From positions 1 to 64,000 of the forward strand of contig URQS01000012.1 in the NCBI GenBank assembly GCA_900550035.1: a stretch of DNA of 64,000 bases, written 5' to 3'. The stretch is from an uncultured Prevotella sp. (GTDB lineage Bacteria; Bacteroidota; Bacteroidia; Bacteroidales; Bacteroidaceae). Positions 31,758-39,649 of this stretch are shown here, one piece after another; within the stretch, counting starts at the first letter, position 1; each line of letters begins with the position of its first letter. A program made the translations under genes and the position numbers. The notes under the pieces were generated by a model. It saw only the letters and a list, made by a program, of their open reading frames with translations. It was not told the origin of the DNA and ran no database searches.

Positions 31758-32726
31758 ATGAATTTATTTAAGACTCTCGGTAGACGTACAGCTATCGTTC
31801 TTGCAGCGACCTTCATGTTGCTTGGCTGCTTGCAGTTGCAAGCACAAACCCCAAAGGAATGGAAACAACTTAAGGGCGACGTTACACTTTACATGGCAAA
31901 CGACCTTGGACGCAACGGTTATTACGACCAGAAGCCTATAGCCGAACTTATGGGACATATGGCAGAGACTACGGGTATGAAGTGTGTGCTTGCTGTTGGT
32001 GACATACATCATTTCAACGGTGTAGCTTCTGTCAACGACCCATTGTGGACAACCAACTATGAGCAGGTGTATTCGCATCCCGAACTGATGCTCGACTGGT
32101 TTCCAGTGCTTGGCAACCATGAATACAGAGGCAACACACAGGCTGTGCTCGACTATGGCAAGGTGAGCCGCCGCTGGATGATGCCAGCCCGCTATTATAC
32201 TAAGGTGTTTGAGAGCAAGGGCACAACAATCCGCATCGTATTCCTCGACACGACTCCACTTATCGACCGCTATCGTGAGAACATCACTAAATATCCCGAT
32301 GCTTGCAAGCAAGACCCGCAGGCACAGCTCGACTGGCTCGACCGCACATTGAAGTCGGCTAAGGAGGATTGGATAGTTGTGGTAGGACACCATCCTATCT
32401 ATGCCTATACCACAAAGGCCGAATACGAGCGCACCGACATGCAGAAGAATGTGATGCCTATCTTGCACAAATATAACAATGTGGCTATATATGCTTGCGG
32501 ACACATTCACAACTTCCAGCACATACGCATGCCCAACGACAATATTGACTACGTTGTCAATTCATCTGCCTCGTTGGCTCGCTCCGTGAAGGAAACCACG
32601 GGAACCGTGTTCTGTTCGTCGGCTGACGGATTCTCTATCATCTCTGCCACAAAGGATAAGTTGAGAATGTCGATGATTGACAAGGACGGAAAGGTGATAC
32701 ATACCATTGAAAAGCTTAAGAAATAA
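31758..32726 (+). CDS. purple acid phosphatase-like metallophosphoesterase
   Basis: The 322-residue protein has a signal peptide (cleavage near LQAQT) and matches tartrate-resistant acid phosphatases along its length: NDLGRNGYYDQKPIAELM, VGDIHHFNGVASVNDP, VLGNHEYRGN, RWMMPARYY, GHHPIYAYTTK and CGHIHNFQHI. These supply most of the dinuclear-metal ligands. The GDNFY motif of purple phosphatases is GDIHH here, so the metal-binding Tyr appears replaced by His. It likely releases phosphate from organic phosphates in the periplasm or at the cell surface. First gene of an operon with a TonB receptor and a beta-helix lipoprotein. Confidence 0.85.
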   Translation: MNLFKTLGRRTAIVLAATFMLLGCLQLQAQTPKEWKQLKGDVTLYMANDLGRNGYYDQKPIAELMGHMAETTGMKCVLAVGDIHHFNGVASVNDPLWTTNYEQVYSHPELMLDWFPVLGNHEYRGNTQAVLDYGKVSRRWMMPARYYTKVFESKGTTIRIVFLDTTPLIDRYRENITKYPDACKQDPQAQLDWLDRTLKSAKEDWIVVVGHHPIYAYTTKAEYERTDMQKNVMPILHKYNNVAIYACGHIHNFQHIRMPNDNIDYVVNSSASLARSVKETTGTVFCSSADGFSIISATKDKLRMSMIDKDGKVIHTIEKLKK

Positions 32727-32759
32727 AAGCCTCAACGACTCCATAATATAATAACAGAT

Positions 32760-35546
32760 ATGAAACAATTTCTATTAAGTGTAGCCCTTATTGCTGCCTC
32801 ATCAACTGTGGCCTCTGCCCATACCCTTGACGGCATTGTCAAGGACAATCGTACGGGTGAGCCTCTTATTGGCTCGGTGATAGAGGTGAAGGAGTTGCCA
32901 AGTGTCAAGACAACCACTGGTCTTGACGGTTCGTTCACTTTGCACGAGTTGCCCGACAAGGGTCGATACACACTCGTTGTGAGATACATATCGTATAAGA
33001 CACGAGAAATTCCGGTTGAGGTTTCTGACAAGGGCATTGTTAATATTACTCTTGATGAGGACTCGCACGAACTTGGTGAGGTGGTCATTAAAGGATATAA
33101 GGAATATCACTCCGACCGTAGCGCTATAGACATGGAGAAGACTGCTGGCAACGTGCTTAATGTGATGAGCCAGCAAAGCATACAGCTCTCGCCCGACGTG
33201 AATGTGGCAACCGTACTGCAACGTGTGTCGGGTGTTACTATGGAGCGTGATGCCTCGGGCGAAGCATCATACGCCATACTGCGAGGCATGGACAAGCGCT
33301 ACAACTATACGCTCGTGAATGGTGTGAAGATACCAAGTCCTGACGACAAGAACCGCTATATTCCACTCAATATTTTCCCGTCCGACCTTATGGACCGACT
33401 CGTTGTGTCCAAATCATTAACCGCCGATATGGAGGGCGATGCAGCAGGTGGCGTTGTGGATATGGTGATGAAGGATGCACCATCACACTTTCAGATTCAA
33501 GCCAATGCAGCAGTGGGCACAAGTGACTACTTCTGGAAGGACGGCCGCGACTATCTGTCCTCTAATCGCCGCGACTATACACACAAAGCACCATACGAAG
33601 TCAATGGTGCCAATTATAAAGCTATGACATCCGATTTCGCTGGCGGACCTACACAAATAAGTAGCCATTCGATGCCAGCACCCAACTTTATTGGTGGACT
33701 TTCGATAGGCAACCGCTTCTGGAATGACCGCATTGGCGTTATGGTAGCAGGTAGCATTCAGAACATCTTCCGCGGAACTGAGCGCACATACAACTCTGTA
33801 AAGATGGCTTCGGGCGAGCAGGCTATGTACATCTACTCGCTTCAGCACCGCTATTATTCTATACACGATCTGACGGCTGGCGTTCATGCCAAGGTAGACT
33901 TGCAGTTGGAGAACAACAAATTTGAGTGGTACAACATGTATGTGCGCACCAACTCGAAGGGTGTGCGTTATAACAACTCTATCAATACGGAGTATATCTC
34001 CAGCGACAGTTACACACAGGACGACGAGACACGCTCGCTGTCACAGACGCAAAGCATATTTGCCACACACCTCAAGGGCACTCATCATCTTACGAAAGAC
34101 TTCACGGTTGACTGGGCAGGCATCTTCTCGCAAGCTAAATCAGAAGACCCAGACCGAGTGTATCTTAGTCTGACCAATACTGTTCAGTCGGCAGATGGTG
34201 TAGACGGTTCGCTTTGGAGTGGCAGCAAGAACATCCTGAAGACGCTGCCTAAGAATATGGAGCGACGTTTTCAGCACAACACCGACAAGGATTGGGCTGG
34301 ATACATCAACCTCGCTTACAATTCACAACTTGGCAACGACGTTAATGCTTTGTGGAAGGCTGGTGCACAATACCGACGTAAGGAACGTGGCAACAGATAC
34401 TACTCGTACAACTTCACTCCTACAGATATATCGCAGAAACTCGACGGCAACGCTTTCGACCAGTTTGCTTCTATCGACTGGACTTGTAAGACCCCATACT
34501 CGCAGGCATCACAGCTCAACTACGACTCGAAGGAACACATAGGCGCTGCCTACATCATGACAATTCTTAAGAACAGATGGGGCGAACTGAACGCTGGCTT
34601 GCGTGCCGAGCATACCAACCAGATATACACTATGCTGCAGAAGTTCCGCAACATGGGACAGGTAGGCGAGCAAAGCTATTTGGACTGGTTGCCATCGGCA
34701 TCGCTCAAGTGGACACCGACAAAGAAGATGAACGTGCGCCTTTCGTACTATCGCTCTATCAACCGTCCGGGCTTCTACGAGATTGTGCCTTACCAGATTA
34801 TGGGCGAGGAATATCAGGAGAAGGGTAACCCCAACCTGAAGCGTGCACTTATCGACAATGTCGACTTGCGTTGGGAGTGGTTCCCGTCGGCTACCGAGCA
34901 GGTGTTGGCTGGTGTGTTCTACAAGTATCTGCAAGATCCTATTGAGCAGGTGTTTGTAGCTGCCGACGGTAAGTTGGGCAGCGGAGCCGATGCTTACTAT
35001 ATGCCCGACAACCTTGGCAATGCCAAAAACTATGGTTTCGAGATTGATGTAGTGAAGTACATACGCCACTTTGGTATCAAGGCTAACTACACCTACACCC
35101 ACTCAACTATAACCACCACAAAGCGCGAGTATAAGGAAGGCAGTGCCGAGTATAAGACTGGTGTAACGCAGACACGTCCGCTTGTAAATCAGGCTCCACA
35201 CACAGCCAACCTCTCCTTGCTCTACAAGGACACCAACTACGGATGGAACGCACAGCTTGCTGCATCCTACACAGGTACAAAGCTTTCACTTGTGTCACCG
35301 TTTAAGGATGCCGACCAGTGGGACAAGGCTATGTTCGGACTCGACTTCAGTATGGAGAAGAAGTTTCCTTGCGGCGTGTCAGTATTCCTGAAGGCAAACA
35401 ATCTGCTTGACGCAAAGCGCGAGCGCTATCTCAAGACAGTAAACCAGAGCAACCTCGAATATGAGGGACAACGCTCGGACAAGACTATTGTAGGAACATA
35501 TAAATATGGTAGAACGTATCTTGTCGGAGTAAGAGTAAAGTTATAA
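32760..35546 (+). CDS. TonB-dependent outer-membrane receptor
   Basis: The 928-residue protein has a signal peptide (MKQFLLSVALIAASSTVASA), a carboxypeptidase-regulatory-like domain (about 22-105), a plug domain (QSIQLSPDVNVATVLQRVSG, ILRGMDKRYNYTLVNGVKI, GDAAGGVVDMVMK) and a long barrel ending YKYGRTYLVGVRVKL. This plug is of the TonB-dependent receptor type with an ILRGMD plug motif, not SusC, and there is no SusD. It lies 34 nt after the acid phosphatase and 15 nt before a surface-lipoprotein gene, so it may import the product or substrate of that enzyme. Confidence 0.88.
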   Translation: MKQFLLSVALIAASSTVASAHTLDGIVKDNRTGEPLIGSVIEVKELPSVKTTTGLDGSFTLHELPDKGRYTLVVRYISYKTREIPVEVSDKGIVNITLDEDSHELGEVVIKGYKEYHSDRSAIDMEKTAGNVLNVMSQQSIQLSPDVNVATVLQRVSGVTMERDASGEASYAILRGMDKRYNYTLVNGVKIPSPDDKNRYIPLNIFPSDLMDRLVVSKSLTADMEGDAAGGVVDMVMKDAPSHFQIQANAAVGTSDYFWKDGRDYLSSNRRDYTHKAPYEVNGANYKAMTSDFAGGPTQISSHSMPAPNFIGGLSIGNRFWNDRIGVMVAGSIQNIFRGTERTYNSVKMASGEQAMYIYSLQHRYYSIHDLTAGVHAKVDLQLENNKFEWYNMYVRTNSKGVRYNNSINTEYISSDSYTQDDETRSLSQTQSIFATHLKGTHHLTKDFTVDWAGIFSQAKSEDPDRVYLSLTNTVQSADGVDGSLWSGSKNILKTLPKNMERRFQHNTDKDWAGYINLAYNSQLGNDVNALWKAGAQYRRKERGNRYYSYNFTPTDISQKLDGNAFDQFASIDWTCKTPYSQASQLNYDSKEHIGAAYIMTILKNRWGELNAGLRAEHTNQIYTMLQKFRNMGQVGEQSYLDWLPSASLKWTPTKKMNVRLSYYRSINRPGFYEIVPYQIMGEEYQEKGNPNLKRALIDNVDLRWEWFPSATEQVLAGVFYKYLQDPIEQVFVAADGKLGSGADAYYMPDNLGNAKNYGFEIDVVKYIRHFGIKANYTYTHSTITTTKREYKEGSAEYKTGVTQTRPLVNQAPHTANLSLLYKDTNYGWNAQLAASYTGTKLSLVSPFKDADQWDKAMFGLDFSMEKKFPCGVSVFLKANNLLDAKRERYLKTVNQSNLEYEGQRSDKTIVGTYKYGRTYLVGVRVKL

Positions 35547-35560
35547 TAAGACAAAACGAT

Positions 35561-36943
35561 ATGAAAAGAAATAACAAAAATATTGCTGCAATGCTTCTTA
35601 TGGCAGTTGCTGCCTTTGTAGGCTCGTCGTGCGAAAACGACAACATCAACCCTTATGAGTATAACAACAATGGCGTCAACCAGAACCAAGGTTCTACTGA
35701 GGTGGTCAAGACCAAGACGGCTGAATATCCCGTTGGCTCACTTGTGTGGACCAAGGACACTACGCTTACAGAAAGCGTGGAGATACCTGTAGGCACATCG
35801 CTATATATTGAACCTGGCGTGACCGTAACTTGCAAGTCGGATGTGCAGGTGCCTATCGAGATTGTGGTGCTTGGCAATCTATATTGCATGGGAACTGCCG
35901 AGCATCCAGTGACATTCACCTCCGACACAAAGAAGACTGAGGACTGGGGTGGTATCATCTGCGGATACAACAGCCAGGAGGTTGTGCTCAACCATGTAGA
36001 GTTAGCGTATGCTGGAGCAACACCTACTGAATCATCCGCATCATTCCAAAACCACCTCTTCAAGAGCACCATCGACGGTGGTGTGCCTGCCTTCCACTTC
36101 TGCAACGTCAACGGCAAGTTTGTAATGGCAAACTGTTTCTTGCACGACAACTACAACGACCAGACCTATTTCACGGGCGGTCAGGGTGTGATATACAACT
36201 GCATGTTTGCCGACAGCGGCAATGCTACTGACGGTGGTGAGGCTATCAACGTGAAGGCGGGCTGCAAACTCGACATTGCCAATAACATCATCTACAACGC
36301 TTGCACCAACGCTTTCAAACTGTCAAATGCCGGCAACAGCGAGACGATACCGCTCACGCAGCTTACTGCCTACAACAACACTATAGTAAACTGCGGTTGG
36401 CGTCGTTCGAAGAACAAGAAGGGCGGAAGCGTCTGGCTTGAAAAGGCTATTGCTCCGACATTTGTCAACAATCTTGTATACGACTGCCGATACGGACTGA
36501 AGCAACCTAAAAAGGATGGTGCCGACATCGAACACTCCACAGTAGCCCCAAACTACTATTTCGCTTCTACCGAAACTGGCGTGAAGCAGATGTCGAAGGA
36601 TGCCGACATGATTGTATGGAACGACAACGACATAAAGAGCAGCGTGGCAGGACAGCTCAATCCGCTGTTCAAGAACTTCCGGCAGAGCGACAAGATGAAC
36701 ATCAACTGCGAGATTGACGATGTGCAGCAGGGCGCTCCGCTTGCTTTCGACCGCTCATGGAATTTCAACCTTCAGCAGGGCAGCCCGGCTCTGTCGGGTG
36801 GCGTGACAAGCTTCCTGCGTGTCTTCCCCAATGGCATAGCATTCTTCGGAATGAAGAAGGTGATGTTCCTCGACAACAGCAACGATCAGAACTACTACTA
36901 CGCTGCTCCAGCACCAACAACACAGTTCGGTGCAGCGCTGTAA
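35561..36943 (+). CDS. right-handed beta-helix lipoprotein
   Basis: The 460-residue lipoprotein (lipobox GSSC, Cys near residue 27) has a low-complexity Asn-rich linker and then repeated beta-helix rungs: LTESVEIPVGTSLYIEPGVT, VVLGNLYCMGTAEHPVTFTS, WGGIICGY, and rungs with ANNIIYNAC and AYNNTIVNCG. Parallel beta-helices often bind or cleave polysaccharides; no catalytic triplet is evident. Acidic residues after the Cys (ENDN) fit a surface-export signal of Bacteroidetes lipoproteins. Probably a surface partner of the receptor encoded 15 nt upstream. Confidence 0.75.
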   Translation: MKRNNKNIAAMLLMAVAAFVGSSCENDNINPYEYNNNGVNQNQGSTEVVKTKTAEYPVGSLVWTKDTTLTESVEIPVGTSLYIEPGVTVTCKSDVQVPIEIVVLGNLYCMGTAEHPVTFTSDTKKTEDWGGIICGYNSQEVVLNHVELAYAGATPTESSASFQNHLFKSTIDGGVPAFHFCNVNGKFVMANCFLHDNYNDQTYFTGGQGVIYNCMFADSGNATDGGEAINVKAGCKLDIANNIIYNACTNAFKLSNAGNSETIPLTQLTAYNNTIVNCGWRRSKNKKGGSVWLEKAIAPTFVNNLVYDCRYGLKQPKKDGADIEHSTVAPNYYFASTETGVKQMSKDADMIVWNDNDIKSSVAGQLNPLFKNFRQSDKMNINCEIDDVQQGAPLAFDRSWNFNLQQGSPALSGGVTSFLRVFPNGIAFFGMKKVMFLDNSNDQNYYYAAPAPTTQFGAAL

Positions 36944-36964
36944 TCAAGCCTGGTATTAATGCAA

Positions 36965-37018
36965 TTAGGGCTTCTTTGCTCTCCAATAGTCGAATTATGG
37001 AGAGCAAAGAAGCCCTAA
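36965..37018. terminator. bidirectional terminator with perfect 21-bp stem
   Basis: 36965-36985 and 36998-37018 are exact reverse complements, followed by a short A stretch and T run. It separates the receptor operon from the convergent threonine operon; thrC stops six bases after the stem. Confidence 0.9.
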
Positions 37019-37023
37019 ACTTT

Positions 37024-38325
37024 TTATTCGCTCATCAAGAGCTTCTTGAAGTCGCCAAACTCCTTCGACATAGCTATGCTCCGCTTCTCGCCCTTCATGA
37101 AGGCGGCAAGACGTTCGGGTATTGCAACCTCAGCATTGATGGCCGATTCTACAGTATCCTTGAACTTGGCTGGATGAGCTGTCTCGCCAAACACGCCCAC
37201 CTCGCCATCAAGTAGCAAGTCTTTCAGAGCCTGATAGCCGCATGCGCCGTGTGGGTCGAGTATGTAGTGATTGTTGTCGTAACACTGACGCATGGTCTGG
37301 CGTATCTGCTCGTCGCTGTATGTGGCACCGCTCATCAGACTTGAAATCTTCTTCCAGTCGCCCTTGAAGAGGTCGTTGATACGGGCGAAGTTGCTCGGGT
37401 CGCCTACGTCCATAGCGTTGGCAATGGTCTGGATGCTTGGGCGTGGATTGTACTCGCCGGTCAGCAGATACTTGTAAACGATGTCGTTGGCATTGTTGGC
37501 AGCGATGAAACGCTTCACAGGCAATCCCATTTCTCTGCCGAATATAGCTGCTGTGATGTTGCCGAAGTTGCCGCTCGGTACACATATTACATATCCGTGC
37601 TCCTTGCCAATGCGCTTCAGCTGTGCGTAGGCATAGAAATAGTAGAACGCCTGCGGAAGGAAGCGTGCCACGTTGATAGAGTTGGCAGAAGTAAGCTTCA
37701 TGTGCTTGTTAAGCTCGTCGTCCATGAATGCTTGCTTGACGAGAGCCTGGCAGTCGTCAAACACGCCGTCTACTTCGATGGCAGTGATGTTCTGTCCGAG
37801 TGTGGTGAACTGGCTCTCCTGAATCTTGCTGACCTTGCCTTTAGGATAGAGTACATATACATGTATGCCGTCTACGCCAAGGAAACCGTTGGCTACAGCC
37901 GAACCCGTATCGCCACTTGTAGCAACCAATACATTGACATTCTTGGTTCCCTCTTCGCGTATGAAGTATTGCAGCATACGCGCCATGAAGCGTGCGCCTA
38001 CATCCTTGAAGGCGAGTGTGGGTCCGTGGAAGAGTTCGAGCGAATAGATGTTCTGTTCAACTTCCTTTATCGGGCAGTCGAACGCCAAGGTGTCGTATAC
38101 GATGCGCTTGAGGTCGTCTGCCTTGATGTCTTCGCCGAAGAAGGCATCTGCCACCTTGTATGCTATCTCCTGAAATGAGAGCTTGTCGATGTTCTCAAAA
38201 AACTCCTTAGGCAACTTCTTGATGCGTTCGGGCATATATAGACCGCGGTCGGGTGCAAGTCCTTTTACTACTGCTTCGTGCAGTGATGCGAGTGGGGCTG
38301 TATGGTTGGTGCTGTAATATTTCAT
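37024..38325 (-). CDS. thrC: threonine synthase
   Basis: The 433-residue PLP enzyme has the ThrC start MKYYSTNHTAPLASLHEAVV, the PLP-Lys motif GPTLAFKDVGARFMARM near residue 103, VATSGDTGSAVANGF near 135 and VCVPSGNFGNITAAIFGREM near 237. It converts O-phospho-L-homoserine to threonine. Last gene of the minus-strand thrA-apgM-thrC operon; the 34-nt spacer before it carries heptamer repeats. Confidence 0.94.
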   Translation of the reverse strand: MKYYSTNHTAPLASLHEAVVKGLAPDRGLYMPERIKKLPKEFFENIDKLSFQEIAYKVADAFFGEDIKADDLKRIVYDTLAFDCPIKEVEQNIYSLELFHGPTLAFKDVGARFMARMLQYFIREEGTKNVNVLVATSGDTGSAVANGFLGVDGIHVYVLYPKGKVSKIQESQFTTLGQNITAIEVDGVFDDCQALVKQAFMDDELNKHMKLTSANSINVARFLPQAFYYFYAYAQLKRIGKEHGYVICVPSGNFGNITAAIFGREMGLPVKRFIAANNANDIVYKYLLTGEYNPRPSIQTIANAMDVGDPSNFARINDLFKGDWKKISSLMSGATYSDEQIRQTMRQCYDNNHYILDPHGACGYQALKDLLLDGEVGVFGETAHPAKFKDTVESAINAEVAIPERLAAFMKGEKRSIAMSKEFGDFKKLLMSE

Positions 38326-38337
38326 AGAATTTAAAAT

Positions 38338-38365
38338 GTTAAGTGTTAATTGTTAAGTGTTAAAT
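38338..38365. repeat. heptamer repeats at the apgM-thrC junction
   Basis: Four units, gttaagt, gttaatt, gttaagt and gttaaat, run from 38338 to 38365 and include the stop region of the upstream gene. Confidence 0.75.
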
Positions 38366-39637
38366 TGCAGGAACGTCTATGCTCATAAACATGTCCATGA
38401 ATTCGGTGAGATGAAGCATGCCGTAGCTGCCGCTTACGCAACTCACTTCGCTGTATGTCGCAACGTTGTCGGGCTCGATGCCGGGATACCATACGGTGAA
38501 AGGCACAGGCTCTTTCATGTGTGTGCGTATCTCCACTGGAGTGGGATGGTCGGGCATCAGGGCTATGCATACAGGCTCGTTCCATTTGGACACCTCGTTA
38601 AATATAGGGCCGACCATACGGCTGTCGAGGTTTTCGATGGTGCGGAGCTTCAGTTCCAAGTCGCCGTCGTGTCCGGCTTCGTCGCTTGCCTCGACGTGTA
38701 CGAATACGAAGTCGTCATTGTGCAGAGCGTCGATAGCGGCTTGGGCTTTCCCCTCGTAATTGGTGTCAGCAAGTCCGGTAGCACCCGGCACGATGATGTT
38801 GTGCAGTCCGGCATAGTGGCCGATGCCACGTATCAGGTCGACAGCCGAAATCACATCGCCTCGCTTTATCTGCGGATACATCTCCTGCAGCGTCTTCATC
38901 TGCGGACGATAGCCACCGCCCCAAGGCCATATACAGTCAGCCTCGTCTTTGCCTTCGGCACGTCGTGCTATGTTGAGCGGAGCATTGGCAAGCACTTCCT
39001 GCGATTTCAGAATCAAGTCGTTCAACAGGTCGGCGGTTTGTTGTGCCGTCATTCTGTCGGATGATGCATCTTCGTTGAATTTACAGCCATTGTCTTCATA
39101 TCCAGGTTCTGGACTGACGAGCAGCTCGCGCCACGGTTCGTTGGGATGGTCGTGGGGTGGGGCGCATGTTACGTGCTTGTTGCCACCTCTTATTATAAGC
39201 AAGTGCCGGTATTGTATACCCTTGATAAACTCCACACGGTCGTTGCCCAGCTTCTCGTTAAGTATGTCGATGAGTTGCTGGCTGTCGTCGGTAGTAAGGT
39301 GTCCACCATGATGATTCTTTATCTTGCCATCGGCAATACAGATGATATTGCAGCGCAATGCGAAGTCGTCGGGGCGCATGTCGTAGCCTATTGAAGCAGC
39401 TTCCAATGGTCCGCGACCTTCATATACTTTGTTCATGTCATAGCCAAGTATGGTGGCGTTGGCCACCTCGCTGCCTGGCAGAAAACCGTCGGGCACGGTG
39501 ATGAGACGGCCCGTTCGTCCTATGCGAGCCAGATTGTCCATGTTTGGAGTGTTGGCATACTCAAGGAGGGTCTTGCCTCCGAGTCGGTCGACAGCATGAT
39601 CTGCCATGCCGTCGCCGAGGATTATTATGTGTTTCAT
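38360..39637 (-). CDS. ApgM-type phosphoglycerate mutase-like protein, probable homoserine kinase
   Basis: The 425-residue protein belongs to the archaeal-type cofactor-independent phosphoglycerate mutase family: HIIILGDGMADHAVDRLGG with the metal Asp, NTPNMDNLARIG, LPGSEVANATILGYD with the nucleophile Ser, and VHVEASDEAGHDGD and MPDHPTPVEIRTH for metals. It lies between thrA and thrC and no ThrB gene is present. Members in this operon position have been proposed, on genetic evidence in other anaerobes, to act as homoserine kinase. By sequence alone mutase activity cannot be excluded. Confidence 0.85.
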   Translation of the reverse strand: MKHIIILGDGMADHAVDRLGGKTLLEYANTPNMDNLARIGRTGRLITVPDGFLPGSEVANATILGYDMNKVYEGRGPLEAASIGYDMRPDDFALRCNIICIADGKIKNHHGGHLTTDDSQQLIDILNEKLGNDRVEFIKGIQYRHLLIIRGGNKHVTCAPPHDHPNEPWRELLVSPEPGYEDNGCKFNEDASSDRMTAQQTADLLNDLILKSQEVLANAPLNIARRAEGKDEADCIWPWGGGYRPQMKTLQEMYPQIKRGDVISAVDLIRGIGHYAGLHNIIVPGATGLADTNYEGKAQAAIDALHNDDFVFVHVEASDEAGHDGDLELKLRTIENLDSRMVGPIFNEVSKWNEPVCIALMPDHPTPVEIRTHMKEPVPFTVWYPGIEPDNVATYSEVSCVSGSYGMLHLTEFMDMFMSIDVPAI

Positions 39638-39649
39638 GGGTAATTCTTT

